A stretch of 64,000 bases of DNA, taken from assembly GCF_900116295.1 (NCBI RefSeq), contig NZ_FPAF01000002.1, forward strand, positions 350,592 through 414,591. Reading direction: 5' to 3'. Of the stretch, positions 37,370 through 44,988 are shown one piece after another. Position 1 is the stretch's first letter; each line of letters begins with the position of its first letter. Position numbers and translations under genes: made by a program. The stretch is from Bacillus sp. 103mf. Lineage in GTDB: Bacteria > Bacillota > Bacilli > Bacillales > Bacillaceae_G. The notes under the pieces are model-generated. The model was not told the origin of the DNA. It searched no databases and saw nothing but the letters and a program-made list of their open reading frames with translations.

Positions 37370-37585
37370 ATGCCTGCAATTGTTGACAGCGTTGTCATTT
37401 CACGATGTAATGGGACTGTAAATTTAGGAGACAAATATAATGTAAATCCTCAATTCCGTAATAAAGAATATCATGGTTCTGGATCATCAAATGCAGCAAA
37501 ATCACTGAAAGTCTTTAATGGAGTTAGTACCTCAAATGTATTTGATAATGATCAAACTGATCAAGATATAACATTTACATTGTAA
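37370..37585 (+). CDS. Orphan GerPF-like spore germination protein
   Basis: 71 residues from ATG 37370 (RBS GAGGTGAAG). MPAIVDSVVISRCNGTVNLG and GSGSSNAAKSLKVFNGVSTS closely follow GerPF at 16601, position by position. It stands alone about 20 kb from the gerP operon, between bcr1-G (22 bp upstream) and L repeat 3 (2 bp downstream). A CATACAATA sequence like the SigK -10 box sits at 37065-37073, just before the bcr1 element. Confidence 0.85.
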   Translation: MPAIVDSVVISRCNGTVNLGDKYNVNPQFRNKEYHGSGSSNAAKSLKVFNGVSTSNVFDNDQTDQDITFTL

Positions 37586-37743
37586 ACTATATATACTAGT
37601 TAACCCCCCTTTTTTTAGGAAGGACGAGAGCATCTGGCCTTGCATAGAAGCGGTCAGGGCCTTTTTTGCCACATGCTAGGTTTAAAACAAAAGGAGTAAG
37701 CAAGTAGTGGTCATGTTGTATTCTCCATAGCAGCGACTTACAA

Positions 37744-37862
37744 AGAAAAGCGGAAGCGGCTCGCTCAGAACAAGAGGGGGATGGAGCTTCTGACATAGAG
37801 GCGCTTTTTGCCTCGGCGGAAGACGCGAAGCCACCGACTGTTCTAGCCGCTGGCGCTGGATC
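37744..37862 (+). repeat. N-family element (N1 type) inside L repeat 3
   Basis: AGAAAAGCGGAAGCGGCTCG start, GAGGCGCTTTTTGCCTCGG hairpin, end TCTAGCCGCTGGCGCTGGAT. Same length class (about 119 bp) as the copy in bcr1-G. Confidence 0.75.
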
Positions 37863-37866
37863 ATAA

Positions 37867-37988
37867 AGAAAAGCGGAGCCGACTGTTTAGGCCCGTTAGC
37901 TAAGGTTCTTTCACACAGAAGGTGTTTTTTTACCTTCTTGTGTGGAAGGTTCTTAGACATGAGGGCCTAGGAGGCAGAGCTAGACAAA
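37867..37988 (+). repeat. N-family element (N2 type) inside L repeat 3
   Basis: Starts AGAAAAGCGGAGCCGACTG and ends GGCAGAGCTAGACAAA, sharing both ends with N1 but with a different interior: AGGCCC ... GGGCCT closing a hairpin with CACACAGAAGGT ... ACCTTCTTGTGTG. Confidence 0.7.
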
Positions 37989-38110
37989 GATGCCGAAAAA
38001 TTAAAATGGATATATAGCAAAAAGAACAAGTAGCTTCCTAGTCTTTATGCTAGAAAATTACTTGTTCTTTTCCATTTTTATCTTTGATACACAATTACGA
38101 TTCTTAACGA

Positions 38111-39367
38111 CTATTTCTTCTTATATTCTTCAAATGTATTAATTCTTTCAAAAATTGGCGGATGTGTGTACATGAAAAATTTCACCAAAGCCGGCGGATT
38201 CACTTGACTCAAGCTCGTCTTCGATAAATATTGAAATGTTTTAACTCCCGACTGACCATCTTTCGTCATATCTAATGCGTATTGATCGGCCGCTCTTTCT
38301 TCAATGCGCGATACGTAATTTGTAGCAGGACTTACTGCAAAAGAAAGCATCGAAGATACAAGGAAAAATAGTGGTAAAACTGAGAAACTAGCTACCTTAG
38401 AAATATGCAGTGTATCGCTCCACTTACGAATACACGCGCTAATAATACGGTTAATAAGATACATGCCAACAAAGGTTAAAACTATATAACTCCCAACGCC
38501 CCAATATATATGTTTCATAACGTAATGACCCATTTCATGCGCCATAATAAATAATATCTCTTTATCTTTTAACTGCTCTAGCGTCGTATTCCATAAAACG
38601 ATGCGAGAATTTGAGCCAATCCCCGTTACGTATGCATTTAACGAATTTGTTTTCTTTGACATATCCACTTCATACACATGCTCTGCTGGAATATTTGCTT
38701 GATCTGCTAATGTTAAAATCTTTTTCTCAAGCTCCTTATTATGCAGCGTTGAAAAATCATTATAGAGCGGATCAATGATTACTGGCTGAATGAATGTTAA
38801 AAAGATCGTGAATGGAACAGAAAGCGCCCAGCCATACAGCCACCAGCGTTTCGGATACTTTTTAATGAGCCATAACAGCACTGTCACGACAAGAAACATA
38901 AGCAAAAAATTTATCCAAAAGTCCAGTATATGCTCCTTTATCCAATTTGCCGTTGATTGTGTAGAAATGCCGTAATCAACAGATACTTGATGACTAATCC
39001 ATTGCAGCGGCAACGCAAGTATTGTTGTCACAAGCGATAAATAAAACAAATAAATCGCAATTTGTAGTACTCGGAATTTCGTTGTATCTTTCGCCCACTT
39101 TTCAAACCGCTTTGATACACCGAAAATGAGTACAAATAATAAAACAATCCATTGCAGCGGCGTTGCTAAAAAAAACAATAAATTCTTTACCCGCGAGTAA
39201 TCTTGACTAAGTGTCAGCTCCCTTGCATTCATAAATGTTGCTGGATCTGCATTCGTTCCTTTATACGCTTCCGGTATGATCTCATGATTCCAGCCAAATA
39301 AGTACCAATATATAAATAATGCAAATAGAGCGTACAAAAAAAGTGTCCATCTCATCACTTTTCGCAT
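38111..39367 (-). CDS. M48 (Ste24-type) membrane metallopeptidase
   Basis: 418 residues, about seven hydrophobic segments. Zinc motif HEMGH at residues 277-281 in FIMAHEMGHYVM and a downstream Glu ligand in RIEERAADQYALD. NAYVTGIGSNSRIVLW precedes the zinc site as in CAAX-prenyl protease homologues. In bacteria these integral proteases take part in membrane protein quality control. Start ATG 39367 follows GAGGAGAAATC. Confidence 0.92.
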   Translation of the reverse strand: MRKVMRWTLFLYALFALFIYWYLFGWNHEIIPEAYKGTNADPATFMNARELTLSQDYSRVKNLLFFLATPLQWIVLLFVLIFGVSKRFEKWAKDTTKFRVLQIAIYLFYLSLVTTILALPLQWISHQVSVDYGISTQSTANWIKEHILDFWINFLLMFLVVTVLLWLIKKYPKRWWLYGWALSVPFTIFLTFIQPVIIDPLYNDFSTLHNKELEKKILTLADQANIPAEHVYEVDMSKKTNSLNAYVTGIGSNSRIVLWNTTLEQLKDKEILFIMAHEMGHYVMKHIYWGVGSYIVLTFVGMYLINRIISACIRKWSDTLHISKVASFSVLPLFFLVSSMLSFAVSPATNYVSRIEERAADQYALDMTKDGQSGVKTFQYLSKTSLSQVNPPALVKFFMYTHPPIFERINTFEEYKKK

Positions 39368-39521
39368 GATTTCTCCTCCTCATCGCTGCCTGTCTATTAA
39401 TATTGTAGTTCGTTCCTCAAAAAATAGAACAAGCTAATACATGAAATGTCATGTAATATTCACTCATTCCCTCCTTATTTTTCAGATTTTTCTTATAAAA
39501 TAAAAATTGGGAGGGATTGGA

Positions 39522-40106
39522 ATGAAGAAATTGTACATTACTTTTACGCTCGGGCTTATTGTTGCAACCTTGATTGGAATTTTTTATTTTACGAGTTACC
39601 GAAAAGCATCAGCGGAAATACCAAAGGGGATTATTATGGAAGATGTAAACGGAACATCTGTATCATTTGATCAATTACCGAAAAAATTAAAATTAGTAGA
39701 ATTTATGTATACAAAATGTCCAGACATTTGCCCGGTTACAACATACAAAATGAAACATTTACGAGATGAACTTGTAAAACAAAAAGTGTTCGGAACAAAA
39801 ATCGAATTTATTACAATTACGATTGATCCGAAATACGATACGAAAGAAATTCTAGAACATTACTCCAAAACATTTGATATGAAAGAAACAACAGGTTGGC
39901 ATCTGCTGCGCGGCGATGAGGAAGAAACGAAACAACTAGCCGAATCTTTTAACTTCCGCTACCGTGACCCTGGGAGCGGTCTTTACATTCATACTTCTAA
40001 CTCTTACTTACTAGATGAAAATAATCGTTTAATTGAAGTATTCGGTATGGGAGAGCGCGGGTTTGATAGTAAAGAAGTGTTAGAGAAAATTAAGAAAGCG
40101 ATGTAA
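39522..40106 (+). CDS. SCO1/SenC family copper-binding thioredoxin-like protein
   Basis: 194 residues from ATG 39522 (RBS GGGAGGGATTGG). N-terminal membrane anchor (about 4-24), then a thioredoxin-like domain with CPDIC (C66, C70) in YTKCPDICPV and a conserved His in GLYIHTSNSYLL. SCO proteins deliver copper to the CuA site of cytochrome c oxidase at the outer membrane face (YpmQ in B. subtilis). Monocistronic; an L repeat begins at its stop codon. Confidence 0.9.
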   Translation: MKKLYITFTLGLIVATLIGIFYFTSYRKASAEIPKGIIMEDVNGTSVSFDQLPKKLKLVEFMYTKCPDICPVTTYKMKHLRDELVKQKVFGTKIEFITITIDPKYDTKEILEHYSKTFDMKETTGWHLLRGDEEETKQLAESFNFRYRDPGSGLYIHTSNSYLLDENNRLIEVFGMGERGFDSKEVLEKIKKAM

Positions 40107-40253
40107 ACCCCCTTTCTTTTAGAGGGGCGAGAGCATCTGGCCTTGCATAGAAGCGTTCAGGGCCTTTTTCTGCCACGTGCAAAGTTTAAGGGCAAGTGCA
40201 GGTCATGTTTTATCCCGCATAGCAGCAATTTATATGTTAAAAAACAAAATAGT
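40106..40253 (+). repeat. L-family repeat 4 (left end truncated)
   Basis: CCCCCTTTCTTTTAGAGGGG, GAGAGCATCTGGCCTTGCAT, AGAAGCGTTCAGGGCC, CCGCATAGCAGCAATTTATA and a worn right end. It starts at the SCO stop codon. Confidence 0.75.
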
Positions 40254-40271
40254 TTCATACAAATAATACGA

Positions 40272-40381
40272 TATCGACGCTTTTCTAAATATATCGGCGA
40301 AATTGCTTCATTTATCAGCGCTTTTTTCAATATATCGGCGCAAACGGGACATTTATCGGCGGCTTTTAGAATATATCGGCG
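40272..40381 (+). repeat. Phased TATCGGCG array (three 41-bp units)
   Basis: Six TATCGGCG-like octamers begin at 40272 (TATCGACG), 40292, 40313 (TATCAGCG), 40333, 40354 and 40374, spaced 20, 21, 20, 21 and 20 bp. Units alternate CTTTTCTAAATA and AAATTGCTTCATT-like linkers, giving a 41-bp tandem repeat. No ORF crosses it. Two-turn phasing would put all motifs on one DNA face. Confidence 0.8.
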
Positions 40382-40509
40382 ATTCGACAGGAAATAAAGA
40401 CCATTCGACGATGTTCGACATGCGTATACTGTAAAATACTGAGCCCAAATGTAGCCTTGGAATAAAGTTTGATTAAATTAACTTAATAAACCTTGATAAA
40501 AGAGACAAA

Positions 40510-40562
40510 TAGAAAAAGCGTGTCTTGAAAAAAAGATTGATCAAAACACGCTTTTTCTATTT
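40510..40562. terminator. Hairpin with terminator shape
   Basis: Perfect 14-bp arms TAGAAAAAGCGTGT and ACACGCTTTTTCTA around about 20 bases. Lies in the otherwise gene-free stretch between SCO and the FtsW-like gene; 40382-40508 and 40563-40708 show nothing else recognisable. Confidence 0.6.
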
Positions 40563-40708
40563 TCAATTGAATCATCCTTTTATAAAAAAGTTTGATAATT
40601 TTTATTATCCTTGCTCAATTAAAGCGCTCTATTCTGGAATAAGTTAAATACCCATGTCAGTATAAAGTTTCTTTGTTAAATTAATTTAAAGAAATTTTAG
40701 ACTCAATT

Positions 40709-41974
40709 CTAAATGAAACTACTTGATATCAAATTTTTACGTCGATACACACTTAACACGATACCCATTAAAAACGCATTAAACAGAGTTGGCATCAATC
40801 CATAGCTAATAAAAGGCAAGGATATAGAAGTGATGGGTAATAAGCCTAAGATCATTCCAATGTTATAAATAAACTGGACTACAAAAAGAGTCATTCCACC
40901 AACAAGAAGCAATTTACCATAATGACCATTTATTTTATGAGATATGACCATTATCCTTGCTACAAAAAGAGAAAGAATCAAGACAAGGATTAGTGCAAAC
41001 AAATACCCATAATAGTAAGTCAAACTTGCAAACACAAAATCAGTATGTGCAGCCTGAGTAAACTTTATATTTCCAGATGTACCAAACCACCCTGCTGACG
41101 ATATTAACTCTTTTAAACGTACATACATATAACCCTGACCATCTGCGTAATTTTCTGGGTTTAAAAACCCTAAAATTCTATCCAACTGGTATTCCTTTAC
41201 TGAGGACCAGAAAAACAATCCACCGATGATAGATAAACAAATTGGTACAACTGTAATTATCAATGCCTTTTTCTTACCTAACTTACTCCACCAAAGCATA
41301 ACGAATACCATCATGATATAGATAAAGGTTGTTGAAAGATTTGGTATAGTTAAGAATAGATACAAAGAAAATAAGTACAAAATCCCAAGAAACCAAACCT
41401 TTAACCTACCGTTATTGAAAAAAGAAGCCCAAGCTAGAAAAAAGAATGGTACAGCCATTAAGCATTCAATTGTAATGGGGCCAATTTTTATAAGAGGTTC
41501 TCCATGGATTGTAGTGTTCGGAAAATAGCTTATCATTAACAGGATGAGTACTCCGATTGTGTAAAACAGCCATCCAAGTCTTTCTAATTTCCGATAATCA
41601 ATCATCATCATCCCAAAAGCTGTTACAACACCGAGAATAACAAATATCACCTTATTAATTAGAAAATGATCTGTATAACCAAGAGCTACTATTGGCAAGA
41701 AACCTAACCCCATAGCAGTCACTAATAAAATAATAATGAACCAATCAACCTTTGGCTTATGAAGTTTGTTAAGTTCTTGACCAAGTTTGATTGGACTTCC
41801 CATTTGTTCAACAGCCTTGTCTTCAGCAACTTCCTCACTTAACCCTTTCTCTATCCACATATTCTTTGCCTGTTTCAAGTGAAAATCCAGTTCAGTTGCC
41901 ACAAGGTTCTTTGCTTCTTTTGATTTAATACGATTGGTAACTTCTTTTAAAAAACGCTCCCCTTTTTTATTCAA
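40709..41974 (-). CDS. FtsW/RodA/SpoVE-like (SEDS) protein with N-terminal PadR-partner domain
   Basis: 421 residues. Residues 1-75 are a soluble helical domain (FLKEVTNRIKSKEAKN ... AVEQMGSPIKLGQELNKLHK) like the prefix/HAAS-type domains found beside PadR genes. About ten membrane helices follow with SEDS hallmarks: RILGFLNPENYADGQGYMY, AAHTDFVFA (putative catalytic Asp312) and LPITSISLPFISYG. The usual QPDxGT reads IPNLSTT (210-216), and the segment after HTDFVFA lacks the common EELG. It may polymerise glycan strands or act as a sensor. Start is TTG 41974 after GGGGTGAG. Third gene of an ECF-PadR operon. Confidence 0.82.
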   Translation of the reverse strand: MNKKGERFLKEVTNRIKSKEAKNLVATELDFHLKQAKNMWIEKGLSEEVAEDKAVEQMGSPIKLGQELNKLHKPKVDWFIIILLVTAMGLGFLPIVALGYTDHFLINKVIFVILGVVTAFGMMMIDYRKLERLGWLFYTIGVLILLMISYFPNTTIHGEPLIKIGPITIECLMAVPFFFLAWASFFNNGRLKVWFLGILYLFSLYLFLTIPNLSTTFIYIMMVFVMLWWSKLGKKKALIITVVPICLSIIGGLFFWSSVKEYQLDRILGFLNPENYADGQGYMYVRLKELISSAGWFGTSGNIKFTQAAHTDFVFASLTYYYGYLFALILVLILSLFVARIMVISHKINGHYGKLLLVGGMTLFVVQFIYNIGMILGLLPITSISLPFISYGLMPTLFNAFLMGIVLSVYRRKNLISSSFI

Positions 41975-41981
41975 GTTTGTC

Positions 41982-42389
41982 TCACCCCTGTACTAATCCT
42001 TTTAATATAAATCGTGCCTTTGTAGAATTTTTTTCTGCCTTTCGTAGCATCTTTCTTCCCTTATCATTTAATTGATAATATTTAGCTCCTGAATGATCCC
42101 AACTTGATTGGATAAAACGATTCTGTTCCAGACGATGTAATAAGGTGTATAAAAAACCTTCATTTCTTTCGAATTTTTGAATTCCTCTCCCACGCAATAG
42201 CTGTGCCAATTCGTACCCTGTTTTTTCATTCATGAGAAGTTGCAAAACTGCTAAAAGGATATTTTCTTCATTTTCGTATGATTGATTAATTTTTTCGTGT
42301 ACCTGCTTTCGATGCTGATCAGAAAAACTCAAATGTTTAAAAGTTGTATTCTCCATTGATTTTCGTAGGCCTTTTAATCGATCTTCCAT
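41982..42389 (-). CDS. PadR-family transcriptional regulator
   Basis: 135 residues. Winged helix with LLAVLQLLMNEKTGYELAQLL, NEGFLYTLLHRLEQNRFIQS and the GAKYYQLNDKGRKML wing, the PadR pattern. The N-terminal 40 residues are an extra charged helix. RBS GGAGGAATAATC overlaps the sigma-factor stop region. It sits between an ECF sigma gene (4-bp gap) and the SEDS gene (7-bp gap), suggesting one mRNA. Confidence 0.85.
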   Translation of the reverse strand: MEDRLKGLRKSMENTTFKHLSFSDQHRKQVHEKINQSYENEENILLAVLQLLMNEKTGYELAQLLRGRGIQKFERNEGFLYTLLHRLEQNRFIQSSWDHSGAKYYQLNDKGRKMLRKAEKNSTKARFILKGLVQG

Positions 42390-42393
42390 TTGA

Positions 42394-42927
42394 TTATTCC
42401 TCCAATCCTTTCTTCAATAGTTCCTTAGCTCTTTTCAGTCTTGTTTTTATCGTGTTTTCCTTCACTTCTATTACCGTAGCAATATCTTTAATTGGCAACT
42501 CTTCATAATAAAAGAGATAAATCACTTCTCGATATTTTATCGGTAAATTCATTACTGCAGAAACCAGCCTACGTTCCTCTGCATTTTGAATAACAGTTTG
42601 TTCAACACTTTCTTTTTGAATCCCGATATACGTAGATTCATCCTCTGTAACAATTACCTTTTTGTTATACCAACTTTTTATATAGTCCTTACAATGATTA
42701 ATGGCAATTCTCCATAACCATGTTTTTACATTTGATTTCCCTTTGTATGTATGAAGAGATTTATAACATTTAACAAATATATCTTGCGTTAAGTCCTCAG
42801 CGACCTCTTTATTATTCACATATGAATAAACAAGCTGTAAGATTTCCTGTCCATACTTGTTCATTATCTCATCTATAAGGTCCTCCTTATCTTCCATTTC
42901 AAACGCCTCTGCTGTTAATTCATCCAC
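42394..42927 (-). CDS. ECF-type RNA polymerase sigma factor
   Basis: 177 residues from GTG 42927, preferred over the ATG at 43005 because GAAGGAGG lies 7 bases upstream and an ECF promoter fills the intervening DNA. Region 2 (IMNKYGQEILQLVYSYVNNKE, AEDLTQDIFVKCYKSLHTY, KTWLWRIAINHCKDYI) and region 4 (LPIKYREVIYLFYYEELPIK, IATVIEVKENTIKTRLKRAK) are complete. No separate anti-sigma gene is present; the two genes after it may fill that role. Confidence 0.88.
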   Translation of the reverse strand: MDELTAEAFEMEDKEDLIDEIMNKYGQEILQLVYSYVNNKEVAEDLTQDIFVKCYKSLHTYKGKSNVKTWLWRIAINHCKDYIKSWYNKKVIVTEDESTYIGIQKESVEQTVIQNAEERRLVSAVMNLPIKYREVIYLFYYEELPIKDIATVIEVKENTIKTRLKRAKELLKKGLEE

Positions 42928-42950
42928 ATCAGTTCCTCCTTCCCATTTAT

Positions 42951-42979
42951 TAGACGACGCAATCCATTGAAAAGTTTTA
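42951..42979 (-). promoter_or_regulatory. ECF-type promoter upstream of the sigma gene
   Basis: On the minus strand TAAAAC (42974-42979), a 17-bp spacer and CGTCTA (42951-42956) fit the Bacillus ECF consensus TGAAAC-N16/17-CGTC with one mismatch. The ribosome binding site of the sigma gene follows within about 10 bases. It suggests autoregulation. Confidence 0.5.
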
Positions 42980-43346
42980 TAAATCCCTAAAAAAACTGTT
43001 GGCAACGTCCATACCGTTTTTTCAAACCTTTATTTCAAGCTTAATTTTTCTTTACTAAAAATAAATCTTTTATTCTAACAAAGGCATATCCCTTTTTGTT
43101 TTCTAAATAATTCTCTACTTTAATTTCTTATTTTACTCCATGAAATTCATTATCCTGCCACCGTTCGTTTAATAAGATTTACTCAATTAAATAGCCCGAT
43201 TGTTGAACAAAGAAATACTCTACAAAATGGATCTTTTTATCAAAATTTTTTACAAGTTATCGAACTTTATTTTAAATCAACACCAAATGCAAGTACGTGC
43301 CTTTGAGATTAAGTAATTCCGATTAAATACCAGTACAATTAACAAA

Positions 43347-43378
43347 TAAAAAAACGCTTGGAAAACCAAACGTTTTTT
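43347..43378 (-). terminator. Terminator of the VOC gene
   Basis: AAAAAACG.TTGG / CCAA.CGTTTTTT stem with an AAAA loop. Upstream DNA 43006-43346 is AT-rich and shows no gene. Confidence 0.75.
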
Positions 43379-43421
43379 GTGACTTCTTTAAATTCCACAT
43401 TTAACACTCTTTTCCACTACT

Positions 43422-43781
43422 TTATTTTCCTACTAAAACAAAAACATTTCCGTCTGGAGCTTGCATTACAGCCACATGGCCACCTAAAGAATTAAGGAAT
43501 GGCGTGCGAATCCACTGAACTTCAGGATTATATTTTAACGTTTCGTAAGTCTCACAAACATCTTCAACAACAATCTCAGTTTCAGCAAAATTCAAATTAG
43601 GATTATTCTTTAATACTAACTCTGAATTGCCATTAGGAAATTTCATGCCAATAAGTTTCCATTGTTTTTCTTTATCTTGAAACGTTTCCCAGGCTTTTGT
43701 TAAACCTAACGATTGATAAAATTCCACTGATTTTTCAATATCTTCTACATAAATTGCGACACATTCTATTCTTTTCCACAT
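43422..43781 (-). CDS. VOC-family (glyoxalase/bleomycin-resistance fold) protein
   Basis: 119 residues from ATG 43781. Paired beta-alpha-beta-beta-beta modules: RIECVAIYVEDIEKSVEFYQ and ETEIVVEDVCETYETLKY, ending GHVAVMQAPDGNVFVLV. Metal ligand positions are uncertain, and the substrate cannot be predicted. The exact start is ambiguous because another in-frame ATG lies 21 bases upstream. Confidence 0.8.
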   Translation of the reverse strand: MWKRIECVAIYVEDIEKSVEFYQSLGLTKAWETFQDKEKQWKLIGMKFPNGNSELVLKNNPNLNFAETEIVVEDVCETYETLKYNPEVQWIRTPFLNSLGGHVAVMQAPDGNVFVLVGK

Positions 43782-43949
43782 CAACCATCCCCCCCACACC
43801 AAGATTATCCAAATAAATAAGATAACTATTTAACTAACCTGCTCGTTATTTTAAGTACAAAGTTTAACAACATTTTTAATGTTAATTAATATTTACAATG
43901 TTTCTTCACAAAACGAGGCCACTTACTTTGAAGTCAGTCTCTTTTCACT

Positions 43950-44855
43950 TTATTGTTTCTTCTGCACTGGCAGCCAAATCTCCAGTTGTACAAGATCGTG
44001 CTTATCAGCATGAGAGCGCTCATCGTATAATTCAAACTCGACAACGCCGGAGTGCTCGTATCCAGAATGCGGGAACCACTCTGTAAAGATTGCATTCCAT
44101 GTTTGCTGAATCGATGGTACCATTTCTTCCTCAGGTACTTTTGGCGTTGTAAATACTGCGTACGTTGCTTCAGGGAATGTGCGGCACGCCAGCTCACTTG
44201 ATACATCATTAAAGCTTGTTGCTTCCATTCCAATAATATACGTAAACTCCCCTGTTTCTAAATTAAAATCCGTACACATCCCTAACTCGACGAACTCATT
44301 CGTATGCTTACGGTTTGGAATATTTTCCGATAAATTATTTTGCAAATAATTTTGCCACATGGCTGGGATATCTTTCAGGTTTTTTCCGTCTTTGCTCGTT
44401 GTCTTCATTTCATACCCAATCACTTGAAAAGCTGGCTTTGTTTCTATACGAAATTCCATTTTGATTCCCCCTAAATACGGATTAAATTTTCGCTGCATCA
44501 CATTCACCTTGGAATATAGCGGTGTTCGAATCTCTTGCTTTCGATATTCACTCGGCGTCATATGAAACAGCTTTTTAAAGGCGCGTGTGAACGTTTCATG
44601 AGATTGAAAGCCGTGCTCTAGTGCAATATCAAGAATTTTCCCCTCTGTATGAGAAAGCTGATAAGCTGCCTGGGCGAGCCTTCTCTTTCGCACATACTCC
44701 ATCACAGAGTCTCCTACGAGTGCTTGAAAAACGCGGTGGAAATGGTACTCAGAAAATCCTGCAATACGCGCAAGACTCGCTAACGTTTGCTTTTCCATCA
44801 CATCTTCTTCAATAGAATCAATTACTTTTTGAATTTGTATTTCATAACATCCCAT
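43950..44855 (-). CDS. AraC-family regulator with GyrI-like effector domain
   Basis: 301 residues. N-terminal AraC helix-turn-helix pair (TLASLARIAGFSEYHFHRVF and ILDIALEHGFQSHETFTRAF, ending MTPSEYRKQ, residues 8-105) and C-terminal GyrI-like small-molecule domain from about residue 130 (FRIETKPAFQVIGYEMKT ... DLVQLEIWLPVQKKQ). This Rob/BmrR-like arrangement usually senses drugs or small ligands. No obvious target gene is adjacent. Confidence 0.9.
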   Translation of the reverse strand: MGCYEIQIQKVIDSIEEDVMEKQTLASLARIAGFSEYHFHRVFQALVGDSVMEYVRKRRLAQAAYQLSHTEGKILDIALEHGFQSHETFTRAFKKLFHMTPSEYRKQEIRTPLYSKVNVMQRKFNPYLGGIKMEFRIETKPAFQVIGYEMKTTSKDGKNLKDIPAMWQNYLQNNLSENIPNRKHTNEFVELGMCTDFNLETGEFTYIIGMEATSFNDVSSELACRTFPEATYAVFTTPKVPEEEMVPSIQQTWNAIFTEWFPHSGYEHSGVVEFELYDERSHADKHDLVQLEIWLPVQKKQ

Positions 44856-44957
44856 CTCTGTTCACCTGCCTTATATGTATTATGATAAAGGGAACTTGTG
44901 TTTTCTTCTTGATGTTTTTTGCTTTTTGTTTTATGAAACAATTCAAATATATATATA

Positions 44958-44980
44958 AAAGCTGCCTCATCAGCAGCTTT
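44958..44980 (-). terminator. Terminator of the ATP-grasp gene
   Basis: 8-bp arms 44958-44965 and 44973-44980 (AAAGCTGC / GCAGCTTT) followed on the minus strand by TATATATAT. Confidence 0.7.
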
Positions 44981-44988
44981 CTCCCCAT

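Larger units (their letters stand above)
37587..38017 (+). repeat. L-family repeat 3 carrying two nested N elements
   Basis: Left end CTATATATACTAG at 37587, right end TTAAAATGGATATATAG at 38017. L landmarks: AGAGCATCTGGCC, GCATAGAAGCGGTCAGGGCC, CATAGCAGCGACTTACA, ATGCCGAAAAATTAAAATGG. Between ACTTACA and GATG are N1 (37744-37862) and N2 (37867-37988) in tandem. Confidence 0.8.

Noticed and set aside
40272-40381. CRISPR array
   Set aside because: Octamer motifs with 12-13 bp linkers; no 25-40 bp repeats or unique spacers and no cas genes.
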